From: Polaromonas sp.
GTDB taxonomy: Bacteria > Pseudomonadota > Gammaproteobacteria > Burkholderiales > Burkholderiaceae_C
Length of the DNA: 64,000 bases
NCBI RefSeq assembly: GCF_012927455.1
Contig: NZ_JABBPE010000002.1
Location: forward strand, 744,001 to 808,000
Reading direction: 5' to 3'
Each line of letters opens with the position of its first letter. Positions within the stretch are counted from its first letter, which is position 1. The position numbers and the translations under genes were made by a program. Positions 16,160 to 25,361 of the stretch are shown one piece after another. A model generated the notes under the pieces. That model did no database searches, was not told the DNA's origin, and saw only the letters and a program-made list of their open reading frames with translations.

Positions 16160-17953
16160 ATGACTGCTACTTCCAAACTTCCCAAGCGCAAATTTGACGT
16201 CGTCATTGTCGGTGCTGGCGGCTCCGGCATGCGCGCCTCGCTGCAACTGGCCCGCGCCGGCCTGAATGTGGCCGTCCTCTCCAAAGTGTTTCCGACACGT
16301 TCGCACACCGTGGCAGCGCAAGGCGGCATTGGCGCTTCCCTGGGCAATATGTCCGAGGACAACTGGCACTACCATTTTTACGACACCGTCAAGGGTTCCG
16401 ACTGGCTTGGCGACCAGGACGCAATCGAGTACATGTGCCGCGAAGCTCCCAAGGTGGTGTACGACCTGGAACACATGGGCATGCCGTTTGACCGTAACCC
16501 GGACGGCACGATTTACCAGCGTCCGTTTGGCGGCCACACCGCCAACTACGGCGAAAAACCGGTGCAGCGCGCCTGCGCCGCCGCCGACCGCACCGGTCAC
16601 GCCATGCTGCACACGCTGTACCAGCAAAACGTGAAGGAGAAAACCAATTTCTTCGTCGAGTGGCTGGCCATGGACCTGATTCGCGACGCCGACGGCGACG
16701 TGGTGGGCGTGACCGCGCTGGAAATGGAAACCGGTGACCTGCATATTTTCGAGGCCAAGACCACGCTGCTGGCGACTGGCGGCGCCGGCCGCATTTTTGC
16801 GGCATCGACCAATGCATTCATCAACACCGGCGACGGTTTGGGCATGGCTGCGCGCGCCGGCATTCCGCTGGAAGACATGGAGTTCTGGCAGTTTCACCCG
16901 ACCGGCGTGGCCGGCGCCGGCGTGCTGCTGACCGAAGGCTGCCGCGGCGAGGGCGCAATTTTGCGCAACAGCGACGGCGAGCGTTTCATGGAGCGTTATG
17001 CACCGGCCTATAAAGACCTGTCGCCACGCGACTACGTGTCGCGCTGCATGGACCAGGAAATCAAGGAAGGCCGCGGTTGCGGCCCCAACAAGGATTACAT
17101 CAATCTGGACATGACCCATCTGGGCGTCGATACCATCATGAAGCGCCTGCCTTCAGTGTTCGAGATTGGCCACAACTTTGCCAACGTCGACATCACCAAG
17201 GAACCGATTCCCGTGGTGCCCACCATTCATTACCAGATGGGCGGCATCCCGACCAATATCCACGGCCAGGTGGTGACGCAGAACGCCGCCAACCAGAGCG
17301 AAGTCGTCAAGGGCCTGTACGCGGTGGGCGAATGCTCCTGCGTCAGCGTGCACGGCGCCAATCGGCTAGGCACCAATTCGCTGCTCGACCTGCTGGTGTT
17401 CGGCCGCGCTGCCGGCAACCACATTGTTGAATTCAACCCAAGCACGGTGCACAAGCCGCTGCCGCTTGACGCCGCAGACAAGGCGCTGGCACGTATTGCC
17501 CGCCTTGACAACGCGGCCGATGGCGAGTACGCGCAGGACGTGGCCAATGACATCCGCGCGACGATGCAACAGCACGCCGGCGTATTCCGCACCCAGGCCA
17601 CCATGGATGCGGGCGCGAGCAAAATCGCTGAACTGCGCAAGCGCGTCAACACCATTGGCCTCAAAGACAAGTCGAAGATTTTCAACACCGCGCGCATCGA
17701 GGCGCTGGAAGTTGAAAACCTGATCGAAGCGGCCGAGGCCACCATCGTTTCCGCCGCTGCCCGCCATGAAAGCCGTGGCGCGCATTCGGTGGACGAGTAC
17801 TCCGACACGCCCGAACATCCGAACGGCCGCAACGACACCGACTGGCACAAGCACACCCTGTGGTACAGCGAAGGCAACCGCCTGGCCTACAAGCCGGTGC
17901 AGATGACGCCTTTGACCGTCGCATCGGTGCCGCTCACCGTTCGCTCCTTCTAA
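16160..17953 (+). CDS. sdhA: Succinate dehydrogenase flavoprotein subunit
   Basis: Oxidises succinate to fumarate with covalent FAD. FAD-binding motif VVIVGAGGSGMRASLQLA; the FAD-linking histidine is in SHTVAAQGGIGASLG; catalytic segments include FHPTGVAGAGVLLTEGCRGEGA and SCVSVHGANRLGTNSLLDLLVFGRAAG. 597 residues. The ATG at 16160 follows GAAAGAAAC. The FAD attachment is normally helped by SdhE, whose gene closes the operon. Confidence 0.97.
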   Translation: MTATSKLPKRKFDVVIVGAGGSGMRASLQLARAGLNVAVLSKVFPTRSHTVAAQGGIGASLGNMSEDNWHYHFYDTVKGSDWLGDQDAIEYMCREAPKVVYDLEHMGMPFDRNPDGTIYQRPFGGHTANYGEKPVQRACAAADRTGHAMLHTLYQQNVKEKTNFFVEWLAMDLIRDADGDVVGVTALEMETGDLHIFEAKTTLLATGGAGRIFAASTNAFINTGDGLGMAARAGIPLEDMEFWQFHPTGVAGAGVLLTEGCRGEGAILRNSDGERFMERYAPAYKDLSPRDYVSRCMDQEIKEGRGCGPNKDYINLDMTHLGVDTIMKRLPSVFEIGHNFANVDITKEPIPVVPTIHYQMGGIPTNIHGQVVTQNAANQSEVVKGLYAVGECSCVSVHGANRLGTNSLLDLLVFGRAAGNHIVEFNPSTVHKPLPLDAADKALARIARLDNAADGEYAQDVANDIRATMQQHAGVFRTQATMDAGASKIAELRKRVNTIGLKDKSKIFNTARIEALEVENLIEAAEATIVSAAARHESRGAHSVDEYSDTPEHPNGRNDTDWHKHTLWYSEGNRLAYKPVQMTPLTVASVPLTVRSF

Positions 17954-17974
17954 AAATACCAGCGGGAACCCCCC

Positions 17975-18679
17975 ATGACCACACGCACATTCCAGATTTA
18001 CCGTTACGACCCGGACGCCGACACCAAGCCCTATATGCAGACGCTGGAGGTCGAGCTCGACGGCAGCGAACGCATGCTGCTTGATGCGCTGATGAAGCTG
18101 AAGGCGCTGGACCCAAGCATTTCCTTTCGCCGCTCCTGCCGCGAAGGCGTGTGCGGCTCGGACGCGATGAACATCAACGGCAAAAATGGTCTGGCTTGCC
18201 TGACCAACATGCGCACGCTGACGGGCACGATTGTGCTCAAGCCGCTGCCCGGCCTGCCTGTGGTGCGCGACCTGATTGTCGACATGACGCAGTTTTTCAA
18301 GCAGTACAACTCGATCAAGCCCTACCTGATCAATGACAACGTGCCGCCCGAGAAAGAACGCCTGCAAAGCCCGGAAGAGCGCGAAGAGCTCAACGGCTTG
18401 TACGAGTGCATTCTGTGCGCCAGCTGCTCCACGGCCTGCCCCAGCTTCTGGTGGAATCCCGACAAGTTCGTGGGGCCGGCCGGCCTGCTGCAGGCCTACC
18501 GTTTCATTGCCGACAGCCGCGACGAAGCCACCGCCGAAAGACTTGACAACCTGGAAGACCCGTACCGCCTGTTCCGCTGCCACACCATCATGAACTGCGT
18601 CGACGTCTGCCCAAAAAACCTGAACCCGACCAAGGCGATCGGCAAGATCAAGGAAATGCTGGTGTTGCGTACTGTCTAA
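17975..18679 (+). CDS. sdhB: Succinate dehydrogenase iron-sulfur subunit
   Basis: Passes electrons from FAD to quinone through three clusters. The [2Fe-2S] ligands are in SCREGVCGSDAM; the [4Fe-4S] and [3Fe-4S] ligands are in CILCASCSTACPSFWWN and CHTIMNCVDVCPKNLNP. 234 residues, the usual length. It starts 21 bp after sdhA. Confidence 0.97.
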   Translation: MTTRTFQIYRYDPDADTKPYMQTLEVELDGSERMLLDALMKLKALDPSISFRRSCREGVCGSDAMNINGKNGLACLTNMRTLTGTIVLKPLPGLPVVRDLIVDMTQFFKQYNSIKPYLINDNVPPEKERLQSPEEREELNGLYECILCASCSTACPSFWWNPDKFVGPAGLLQAYRFIADSRDEATAERLDNLEDPYRLFRCHTIMNCVDVCPKNLNPTKAIGKIKEMLVLRTV

Positions 18680-18688
18680 GCTAAAAGT

Positions 18689-19021
18689 ATGGACTCCCCT
18701 GACGTGTCGCCGCTGCTTGATGAGCGCGGCCTGAGCAAGCTGAAGTGGCGCTGCCGCCGCGGCTTGCTGGAAAACGACCTGCTGATTGAGAAGTTCTTCC
18801 AGCGCCATGAGGTTACCTTGACCGTCAGGCAGGCTAAAGGCTTGGATGATTTAATGGCGCTTGCTGATAACGATTTGCTGGACCTGTTGCTAGAGCGAAA
18901 ACAACCCGGACAGCTGTCTGATGCCGATGCGCAAGCCAGCGCCTCTACCCTTGAATCGCTGGAAGTTTTAAACTTGCTGCGCCCACCTGCCAAAACAGTG
19001 CCCCGACAGTCCCCGTATTGA
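18689..19021 (+). CDS. sdhE: FAD assembly factor SdhE
   Basis: Small helical protein that promotes covalent flavinylation of SdhA. The family motif RGxxE reads RRGLLENDLLIEKFF (about residues 24-38). At 110 residues it is slightly longer than the usual 80-100, with a disordered C-terminal tail. Its place between sdhB and gltA is the conserved betaproteobacterial order. Confidence 0.9.
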   Translation: MDSPDVSPLLDERGLSKLKWRCRRGLLENDLLIEKFFQRHEVTLTVRQAKGLDDLMALADNDLLDLLLERKQPGQLSDADAQASASTLESLEVLNLLRPPAKTVPRQSPY

Positions 19022-19041
19022 TTTGAGAGAAAGAACCGATC

Positions 19042-20352
19042 ATGAAGCTAGCTGACATCAAAGCCACCCTGTCATTCAGCAACGGCAGCCCAAATGTCGA
19101 TTTACCGGTGTACCAAGGCACGGTGGGCCCGGATGTGCTGGACATTCGCAAGCTGTATGCCCAGACCGGCATGTTTACCTATGACCCTGGCTTCATGTCA
19201 ACGGCCGCTTGCCAATCCGCCATCACTTACATTGACGGCGACAAGGGCGAACTGCTGTACCGCGGCTACCCGATCGAGCAACTTGCCACCAACTGCGATT
19301 ATCTCGAGACCTGCCATCTGCTGCTGTACGGCGAACTGCCCAACGGCGATCAGAAAAAAGACTTTGTCAGCCGCGTGACCAACCACACCATGGTTAACGA
19401 GCAGATGCAGTTTTTCCTGCGTGGTTTTCGCCGTGACGCGCACCCGATGGCCATCATGACCGGCCTGGTTGGCGCCCTGTCGGCCTTCTACCATGACAGC
19501 ACCGACATCAACAATCCCGAACACCGAGAAATTGCGGCCATCCGCCTGATTGCCAAAATGCCGACGCTGGTGGCCATGGCCTACAAGTACACCGTGGGCC
19601 AGCCCTACGTGTACCCCCGCAACGACCTGAGTTATGCCGGCAACTTCCTGCACACGATGTTTGCCACGCCGTGCGAGGAGTACAAGGTCAACCCGGTGCT
19701 TGAGCGCGCACTCGACCGTATCTTTATCTTGCACGCCGACCACGAGCAGAATGCATCGACCTCCACGGTGCGCCTGTGCGGCTCGTCGGGCACCAACCCG
19801 TTCGCGGCCATTGCCGCCGGCGTGGCCTGCCTTTGGGGCCCGGCGCATGGCGGCGCCAACGAAGCCGCGCTGAACATGCTGGGCGATATCCAGAAAAATG
19901 GCGGCGTCGAGAAAATCGGTGACTTCATCAAACAGGTCAAGGACAAGAACTCCACCGTCAAGCTGATGGGCTTTGGTCACCGCGTTTATAAAAACTATGA
20001 CCCGCGCGCCACGCTGATGCAGGAAACCTGCAAGGAAGTGCTGCAGGAAATGGGGCTGGGAAACGACCCGCTGTTCAAGCTGGCCATGGCACTGGAAAAG
20101 ATTGCATTGGAAGACGACTACTTCGTCTCACGCAAGCTTTATCCCAACGTGGATTTTTACTCCGGCATCGTGCAGCGCGCCATCGGCATACCGGTGCCGC
20201 TGTTCACCGCCGTTTTTGCGCTGGCCCGCACCGTCGGCTGGATTGCCCAGCTCAATGAAATGATTGGCGACCCCGAGTACAAGATCGGCCGTCCACGCCA
20301 GCTTTTCATCGGCTCGATGCCGCGTGACGTGAAACCGATCGCTCAGCGTTAA
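19042..20352 (+). CDS. gltA: Citrate synthase, type II
   Basis: Condenses oxaloacetate and acetyl-CoA. 436 residues, the hexameric Gram-negative type. Catalytic blocks are [40 protein letters not shown] and [15 protein letters not shown]. The ATG at 19042 follows GAGAGAAAG. Cotranscription with sdh is likely; a terminator follows the gene. Confidence 0.97.
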   Translation: MKLADIKATLSFSNGSPNVDLPVYQGTVGPDVLDIRKLYAQTGMFTYDPGFMSTAACQSAITYIDGDKGELLYRGYPIEQLATNCDYLETCHLLLYGELPNGDQKKDFVSRVTNHTMVNEQMQFFLRGFRRDAHPMAIMTGLVGALSAFYHDSTDINNPEHREIAAIRLIAKMPTLVAMAYKYTVGQPYVYPRNDLSYAGNFLHTMFATPCEEYKVNPVLERALDRIFILHADHEQNASTSTVRLCGSSGTNPFAAIAAGVACLWGPAHGGANEAALNMLGDIQKNGGVEKIGDFIKQVKDKNSTVKLMGFGHRVYKNYDPRATLMQETCKEVLQEMGLGNDPLFKLAMALEKIALEDDYFVSRKLYPNVDFYSGIVQRAIGIPVPLFTAVFALARTVGWIAQLNEMIGDPEYKIGRPRQLFIGSMPRDVKPIAQR

Positions 20353-20387
20353 GCCGCCCGGATCCAGCGCCTTGGCGCTTTGCATCC

Positions 20388-20419
20388 GCCCGCCAGATGG
20401 CAACATCGGCGGGCTTTTT
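20388..20419 (+). terminator. Rho-independent terminator after gltA
   Basis: GCCCGCC (20388-20394) and GGCGGGC (20408-20414) pair across a 13-base loop and are followed by TTTTT. Confidence 0.8.
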
Positions 20420-20443
20420 AACGCGTGGGCATCGCACTCTGAC

Positions 20444-20490
20444 TGCTATAGTTTTTATAGCTGGTTACGTCCGTGCTGTATGGCCTAGAG
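20444..20490 (+). repeat. Family-A repeat
   Basis: TGCTATAGTTTTTATAGCTG, then ACGTCCGTGCTGTATGGCCTAGAG. Hairpin 2 is degenerate. Confidence 0.7.
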
Positions 20491-20550
20491 GCCAAAAATA
20501 CCGCTTATTTCATGAAAATGGGGTTTCACCAGCCATTTCGGCAAGCCTGT

Positions 20551-20618
20551 CATCGCATATTGCGATGACCAAGACTTCATTTATGCAGCAAAATAGAAAC
20601 CCATCGCCAACTGCGATG
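20551..20618. promoter_or_regulatory. Paired LysR-type boxes
   Basis: CATCGC-N5-GCGATG occurs at 20551-20567 and again at 20602-20618. Each contains the T-N11-A form expected of a LysR box, with identical arms. Their centres are 51 bp apart and the second ends 10 bp before the LysR start codon. Autoregulation is the simplest reading. Confidence 0.55.
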
Positions 20619-20628
20619 GCTCCACGCC

Positions 20629-21558
20629 ATGTCCCTCTTAAGCTCCGAACGCAATTTCGCCCGCCGCATCGACCTGACCTCGCTTCAGCTGTTTGTCGCG
20701 GTGTGCGAACTCGGCAGCATTGGCAAGGCGGCCGAGCGCGAATTCATTGCGGCGTCGGCCATCAGCAAACGCCTGAGCGACCTGGAAGCCGCGCTGGGCA
20801 CCCCGCTGCTGTACCGCCACACGCGCGGCGTAGACCTGACGCCAGCCGGGCAAAGCCTGCTGCACCATGCACGCTCGGTGCTTTTCAGTCTGGAGAAAAT
20901 GCAGGCCGAGCTGAGCGAATACGCCGATGGCGTGCGCGGCCATGTACGCGTGCACGCCAGCATTTCGGCCATCGTGCAGTTTTTGCCCGAAGACCTGGGC
21001 GCCTTCATACGCCAGCACGCCGAGATCAAGATTGACCTGGAAGAACACCTGAGCACCGAGGTTGTGCGCGCCGTTCAGGAAGGCGCCGCCGACCTGGGCG
21101 TCTGCAACACCGCCAACGGCGTGGGCGAGCTGCAAACGCGCCCTTACCGCACCGACCAATTGGTGTTGATAGTGCCCAAAGGCCATGATCTATGCGCGCA
21201 AGGTGCTATCAATTTTGAATCAGCTCTGGACTACGACCAGGTCGGCCTGCATTCGACCAGCTCGATTTATCTGGCGCTGCGCCAGGCCGCCGCAGCGGTC
21301 GGGCGCACCATCAAGCTGCGCATTCATGTGACCGGACTGGACGCAATGTGCCGCATGATAGACAACGGCCTCGGCGTAGGCGTGATGCCGCAGCGCGCCT
21401 TTGCGCTGATGCATGGCGTCGGCGAGCTGCAAGCCATAGCGCTGCTCGATGCCTGGGCGACGCGCCGGATCGAGCTGGTGGCGCGCGATTTTTCAAGCTT
21501 GCCGGTGACCGCCCGCCTGCTGGTCGATCATCTCGCGCAGCAGCCGCTCACCGCCTAA
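20629..21558 (+). CDS. LysR-family transcriptional regulator
   Basis: 309 residues. The N-terminal helix-turn-helix domain reads LTSLQLFVAVCELGSIGKAAEREFIAASAISKRLSDLEAALGTPLLYRHTRGVDLTPAG; a periplasmic-binding-like effector domain follows. It lies 54 bp upstream of leuC in the same direction. Control of the leu genes is therefore possible but not shown, and the boxes found precede this gene, not leuC. The effector is unknown. Confidence 0.9.
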   Translation: MSLLSSERNFARRIDLTSLQLFVAVCELGSIGKAAEREFIAASAISKRLSDLEAALGTPLLYRHTRGVDLTPAGQSLLHHARSVLFSLEKMQAELSEYADGVRGHVRVHASISAIVQFLPEDLGAFIRQHAEIKIDLEEHLSTEVVRAVQEGAADLGVCNTANGVGELQTRPYRTDQLVLIVPKGHDLCAQGAINFESALDYDQVGLHSTSSIYLALRQAAAAVGRTIKLRIHVTGLDAMCRMIDNGLGVGVMPQRAFALMHGVGELQAIALLDAWATRRIELVARDFSSLPVTARLLVDHLAQQPLTA

Positions 21559-21612
21559 AATTACTTTTTAGACCACGAAAAAGACTACGAAGAAGACCAC
21601 AAAGGAAGAGCC

Positions 21613-23088
21613 ATGACACCTATCACCACTGAAGCGCACGGTCGCACGCTGTACGACAAAATCTGGGACGAGCACGTCGTTCACACCGAAGAAGACGGCA
21701 CCTCGATTCTTTATATCGACCGGCATCTGGTGCACGAAGTCACCAGCCCGCAAGCCTTTGAGGGCCTGCGCGAAACCGGCCGCAAGGTCTGGCGCATCAG
21801 CTCCATCGTCGCCACGGCCGACCACAACACACCCACCACCGGCTGGGAGTTGGGCTATGACGGCATCACGGACCTGGTCAGCAAGGAACAGATCACCACG
21901 CTGGACGCCAACATCAAGGAATTTGGCGCAGCCGCCTTCTTTCCTTTCCTCTCCAAACGCCAGGGCATCGTCCATGTGATTGGGCCCGAAAACGGCGCCA
22001 CCCTGCCCGGCATGACCGTCGTCTGCGGCGACTCGCACACCTCCACCCACGGCGCATTTGGCGCGCTGGCGCACGGCATAGGTACCAGCGAAGTCGAGCA
22101 TGTGATGGCCACGCAAACCCTGCTGGCCAAGAAAGCCAAGAATATGCAGATATTGGTGGAAGGCACGCTGCCCAAAGGCTGCACCGCCAAGGACATCGTG
22201 CTGGCCATCATCGGCAAGATTGGCACCGCAGGCGGCACCGGCTACACGCTTGAATTTGCTGGATCGGCAATTCGCGCCCTCAGCATGGAAGGCCGCATGA
22301 CGGTCTGCAACATGGCGATTGAAGGCGGCGCGCGCGCCGGTCTGGTGGCGGTGGACCAGAAAACCATAGACTACGTCAAGGGCCGCCTGCTGGCCCCGGG
22401 CACCGACGCCAAAACCGGCCAGTTTGTGGGAGGTCCCGAATGGGACTTGGCCGCGCAATACTGGGCCACGCTGCATTCCGACGCCAATGCCAGATTTGAC
22501 GCCGTGGTCGAGCTGGACGCCAGCCAGATCCTGCCGCAGGTGAGCTGGGGCACCTCGCCCGAAATGGTGCTGTCGATTGAAGACCAGGTGCCGGACCCCG
22601 AGAAGGAAAAAGACGCCAACAAGCGCGGCGCCATCGAACGCGCACTGGCCTACATGGGCCTGGAGCCGGGCAAGGCGCTCAACGATATTTTCATCGACAA
22701 GGTATTCATTGGCTCTTGCACCAACAGCCGCATCGAGGACATGCGCGAAGCCGCCTCGGTGGTGAAAAGAATTGGCCGAAAAGTCGCCAAAAACGTCAAG
22801 CTGGCCATGGTGGTGCCGGGCTCCGGCCTGGTCAAGGAACAGGCCGAGCGCGAAGGTCTGGACAAGATTTTTATCGCTGCCGGCTTTGAATGGCGCGAAC
22901 CGGGCTGCTCGATGTGCCTGGCCATGAATGCCGACCGGCTCGAACCCGGTGAGCGTTGCGCTTCCACCAGCAACCGCAACTTTGAAGGACGCCAGGGCGC
23001 GGGCGGCCGCACCCATCTGGTCAGCCCGGCCATGGCGGCGGCGGCGGCCGTGCATGGCCATTTCGTCGATATCCGTCAATTTGTCTAG
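21613..23088 (+). CDS. leuC: 3-isopropylmalate dehydratase large subunit
   Basis: With LeuD isomerises 2- to 3-isopropylmalate in leucine synthesis, using a [4Fe-4S] cluster bound by C369 (GSCTNSR), C432 and C435 (GCSMCLAMN). Substrate and cluster regions [24 protein letters not shown] are intact. 491 residues, about 20 longer than the common form. AAGGAAGAG precedes the ATG. First gene of leuC-(lipoprotein)-leuD-leuB. Confidence 0.97.
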   Translation: MTPITTEAHGRTLYDKIWDEHVVHTEEDGTSILYIDRHLVHEVTSPQAFEGLRETGRKVWRISSIVATADHNTPTTGWELGYDGITDLVSKEQITTLDANIKEFGAAAFFPFLSKRQGIVHVIGPENGATLPGMTVVCGDSHTSTHGAFGALAHGIGTSEVEHVMATQTLLAKKAKNMQILVEGTLPKGCTAKDIVLAIIGKIGTAGGTGYTLEFAGSAIRALSMEGRMTVCNMAIEGGARAGLVAVDQKTIDYVKGRLLAPGTDAKTGQFVGGPEWDLAAQYWATLHSDANARFDAVVELDASQILPQVSWGTSPEMVLSIEDQVPDPEKEKDANKRGAIERALAYMGLEPGKALNDIFIDKVFIGSCTNSRIEDMREAASVVKRIGRKVAKNVKLAMVVPGSGLVKEQAEREGLDKIFIAAGFEWREPGCSMCLAMNADRLEPGERCASTSNRNFEGRQGAGGRTHLVSPAMAAAAAVHGHFVDIRQFV

Positions 23089-23112
23089 AAAAAAGTTTGA
23101 AGGAGAATTCTG

Positions 23113-23253
23113 ATGAAAAAATTGACACCGCTGCTGTTGCTTGCGTTTTCTGTGTTGTCTGCCTCCCTGCTGGGCGGCTGCAACACCATGAGGGGATTCG
23201 GTCAGGACGTGCAGCGTGCCGGCACCGCCGTTGAAAACGCTGCAAAAAAATAG
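23113..23253 (+). CDS. Entericidin A/B-like small lipoprotein
   Basis: A 46-residue product with signal peptide MKKLTPLLLLAFSVLSASLL and lipobox LGGC, so a lipid-anchored envelope peptide. The mature part, CNTMRGFGQDVQRAGTAVEN followed by AAKK, matches the entericidin pattern (CNT-GxGxDVxxAGxAxE). AAGGAG lies about 10 bases upstream of the ATG. It lies between leuC and leuD, 24 bp after leuC and 12 bp before leuD, so it is almost surely cotranscribed. Enterobacterial entericidins form an antidote/toxin pair (EcnA/EcnB); only one is present here, so a toxin role is not implied. Confidence 0.85.
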   Translation: MKKLTPLLLLAFSVLSASLLGGCNTMRGFGQDVQRAGTAVENAAKK

Positions 23254-23265
23254 GCTTTGAACCAT

Positions 23266-23916
23266 ATGCAAAAATTTATCCAACACTGCGGCCTCGTTGC
23301 CCCCATGGACCGCGAGAACGTCGACACCGACGCCATCATTCCCAAGCAGTTTCTCAAATCAATCCGCAAGACCGGCTTTGGACCCAACCTATTTGACGCC
23401 TGGCGCTACCTCGATGCCGGCTTTCCCGGCCAGGACCCGGCCACGCGCCTGCCGAATCCGGATTTCGTGCTGAACCAGCCGCGCTACGCCGGTGCCTCGG
23501 TGCTGCTGGCGCGCAAGAACTTCGGCTGCGGCTCGTCGCGCGAGCACGCGCCCTGGGCGCTCGATCAATTCGGCTTTCGCGCCATCATCGCGCCCAGCTA
23601 CGCCGACATCTTTTTCAACAACAGCTTCAAAAACGGCCTGCTGCCCATTGTGTTGCCCGAGTCGCAAGTGGCGCAGCTGTTTGACGAGGTACTGGCCTTT
23701 CCCGGCTACACGCTGACCATCGATCTGGAGCGCCAGGTCGTCATCAAGGCGCAAGGCGAAGAGCTGCCCTTCGAGGTGCAGGCTTTTCGCAAATACTGCC
23801 TGCTCAATGGTTTTGACGACATTGGCCTGACGCTGCTGCAAAGCGACAAGATCAAGGCGTTTGAAGCGGAACGGCTGGCGACCAAGCCCTGGCTCAACCA
23901 CACGCTGGCAGGCTGA
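23266..23916 (+). CDS. leuD: 3-isopropylmalate dehydratase small subunit
   Basis: The swivel-domain partner of LeuC. Signature [19 protein letters not shown] near the N-terminus and [18 protein letters not shown] in the middle. 216 residues. I use the ATG at 23266 ([18 protein letters not shown]); an in-frame TTG lies three codons upstream. Confidence 0.96.
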   Translation: MQKFIQHCGLVAPMDRENVDTDAIIPKQFLKSIRKTGFGPNLFDAWRYLDAGFPGQDPATRLPNPDFVLNQPRYAGASVLLARKNFGCGSSREHAPWALDQFGFRAIIAPSYADIFFNNSFKNGLLPIVLPESQVAQLFDEVLAFPGYTLTIDLERQVVIKAQGEELPFEVQAFRKYCLLNGFDDIGLTLLQSDKIKAFEAERLATKPWLNHTLAG

Positions 23917-23939
23917 TCGAAATTAACGGGTAAATCATG

Positions 23940-23985
23940 CTCTAGCCCAATAGCCACGAGCGTTAGCAGCTATAAAAAAGATAGT
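23940..23985 (-). repeat. Family-A repeat abutting the leuB start
   Basis: CTCTAGCCCAATAGCCACGAGCG, then AGCAGCTATAAAAAAGATAG. It ends 4 bp before the leuB ATG and replaces any recognisable ribosome site. Confidence 0.8.
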
Positions 23986-23989
23986 AATC

Positions 23990-25075
23990 ATGAAAATCGC
24001 AATTCTCCCGGGTGACGGCATCGGCACCGAAATCGTTGCCGAGGCCGTCAAGGTCCTGCAGGCTTTGGATCTGACATTCGAAACCGAGAGCGCATTGGTA
24101 GGCGGCGCCGCCTACGAGGCTTACGGTCATCCGCTGCCCGACGCCACGCTGAAGCTGGCCAAAGAGGCCGACGCCGTGCTGTTTGGCGCAGTCGGCGACT
24201 GGAAGTACGACAAACTCGACCGGCCATTGCGGCCCGAGCAGGCCATTTTGGGTCTGCGCAAAAACCTCGGCCTGTTCGCCAATTTCCGCCCGGCGATCTG
24301 CTATGCGCAACTGGTAGACGCCTCCAGCCTGAAACGCGAACTGGTGTCCGGCCTGGACATCTTGATCATTCGCGAGCTGACCGGCGACATCTACTTTGGC
24401 CAGCCCAGAGGGCGCCGGGTGGCGACCGATGGCCACTTTCCGGGTGCCGAGGAAGCCTTCGACACCATGCGCTATTCCCGCCCCGAGATCGAACGCATTG
24501 CCCATGTGGCGTTTCAGGCTGCGCGCAAACGCAAGGCATCGGGTGGTGAAGGGCGCGTCACCAGCGTCGACAAGGCCAACGTGCTGGAGACCTTCCAGTT
24601 CTGGAAAGACGTGGTCACTGAAGTAGGGCTGCAGTACCCCGATGTGGCGCTGGACCACATGTACGTGGACAACGCGGCCATGCAGCTGGTCAAGGCGCCA
24701 AAGAAGTTCGACGTGGTGGTCACCGGCAATATGTTTGGCGACATCCTCAGTGACGCCGCCGCCATGCTGACCGGCTCCATCGGCATGCTGCCTTCGGCCA
24801 GCCTGAACGACAAAAATCAGGGCCTGTACGAGCCCAGCCACGGCAGCGCGCCCGACATTGCCGGCAAAGGCGTGGCCAATCCGCTGGCGACCATTTTGAG
24901 CGCCGCTATGATGCTGCGCTTTAGCCTGAACCAGCCAGAAGCGGCCGCGCGTATTGAACGCGCCGTTGACCAGGTGCTGACGCAGGGCCTGCGCACCCCG
25001 GATATTTTCAGCGCAGGCACGACCCGGGTCGGCACGGTCGCGATGGGCGATGCGGTGGTCAAGGCGCTCGGTTAA
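23990..25075 (+). CDS. leuB: 3-isopropylmalate dehydrogenase
   Basis: Oxidative decarboxylation of 3-isopropylmalate. [21 protein letters not shown] at the N-terminus; [15 protein letters not shown]; catalytic K and Y regions; [47 protein letters not shown]. 361 residues. The start codon stands 4 bp after a family-A repeat, with no Shine-Dalgarno sequence visible, so initiation may depend on coupling or on the repeat's structure. Confidence 0.97.
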   Translation: MKIAILPGDGIGTEIVAEAVKVLQALDLTFETESALVGGAAYEAYGHPLPDATLKLAKEADAVLFGAVGDWKYDKLDRPLRPEQAILGLRKNLGLFANFRPAICYAQLVDASSLKRELVSGLDILIIRELTGDIYFGQPRGRRVATDGHFPGAEEAFDTMRYSRPEIERIAHVAFQAARKRKASGGEGRVTSVDKANVLETFQFWKDVVTEVGLQYPDVALDHMYVDNAAMQLVKAPKKFDVVVTGNMFGDILSDAAAMLTGSIGMLPSASLNDKNQGLYEPSHGSAPDIAGKGVANPLATILSAAMMLRFSLNQPEAAARIERAVDQVLTQGLRTPDIFSAGTTRVGTVAMGDAVVKALG

Positions 25076-25142
25076 GAAAGTAGACTCCCTTTTCGCTGGA
25101 CTGGCAGGCCCTCATCGGCTTGTCAGGCTTATCCAGGCAAAA

Positions 25143-25170
25143 TTGGCATTTGGGCTGGCCTCGCTACAAT
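25143..25170 (+). promoter_or_regulatory. Promoter upstream of the asd leader
   Basis: TTGGCA (25143-25148) and TACAAT (25165-25170) with a 16-bp spacer. Predicted transcription start is about 25177, one base before the leader ATG, so the leader could be translated without a 5' UTR. Confidence 0.6.
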
Positions 25171-25177
25171 CAGAGCC

Positions 25178-25279
25178 ATGTGCAACCACGTCGTCGTCCA
25201 TCTCCCTGCCGCTTTGCGGACAGGCTATGGCGCGCCGGTTTTTGCCCAGACCACAATCACGACCACCATTAAAGGCTAG
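25178..25279 (+). CDS. Candidate asd leader peptide (Thr/Ile attenuator)
   Basis: A 33-codon frame, M-C-N-H-V-V-V-H to Q-T-T-I-T-T-T-I-K-G, with five Thr and two Ile codons in the eight codons before Lys-Gly-stop. The layout recalls the enterobacterial thr operon leader. It follows a good promoter and precedes hairpins that overlap the asd ribosome site. No Shine-Dalgarno sequence is present, so translation would have to be leaderless or inefficient. Asd makes the precursor of threonine, and isoleucine derives from threonine, so the codon choice fits the pathway. No homologue is known to me. Confidence 0.45.
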   Translation: MCNHVVVHLPAALRTGYGAPVFAQTTITTTIKG

Positions 25280-25301
25280 CAAGCCTGGTTCGTCGTGCCC
25301 T

Positions 25302-25357
25302 CCGGCTCGATGAGCCGGGTCAAAAAGCCACTTTTTCGTACTTTTTGAAGGGCTTTT
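25302..25357 (+). promoter_or_regulatory. Alternative hairpins in the asd leader
   Basis: CCGGCTC-GAT-GAGCCGG (25302-25318) is a perfect 7-bp stem. TCAAAAAG (25320-25327) can pair with CTTTTTGA (25341-25348), or AAAAGCC (25323-25329) with GGCTTTT (25351-25357). The last two are mutually exclusive and overlap the asd ribosome site near 25347-25352. Confidence 0.45.
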
Positions 25358-25361
25358 CGCC

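Noticed and set aside
21198-21235. GTGCTATCAATTTTGAATCAG inside the LysR gene as a family-A copy
   Set aside because: Only the left arm of hairpin 1 matches; hairpin 2 is absent, so chance similarity cannot be excluded.
23113-23253. Entericidin-like gene as a toxin-antitoxin pair
   Set aside because: Only one lipoprotein gene is present; no partner lies nearby.
21568-23286. Open minus-strand frame opposite leuC
   Set aside because: Shadow of leuC; no domain, and it crosses the leuC-leuD spacer with its lipoprotein gene.
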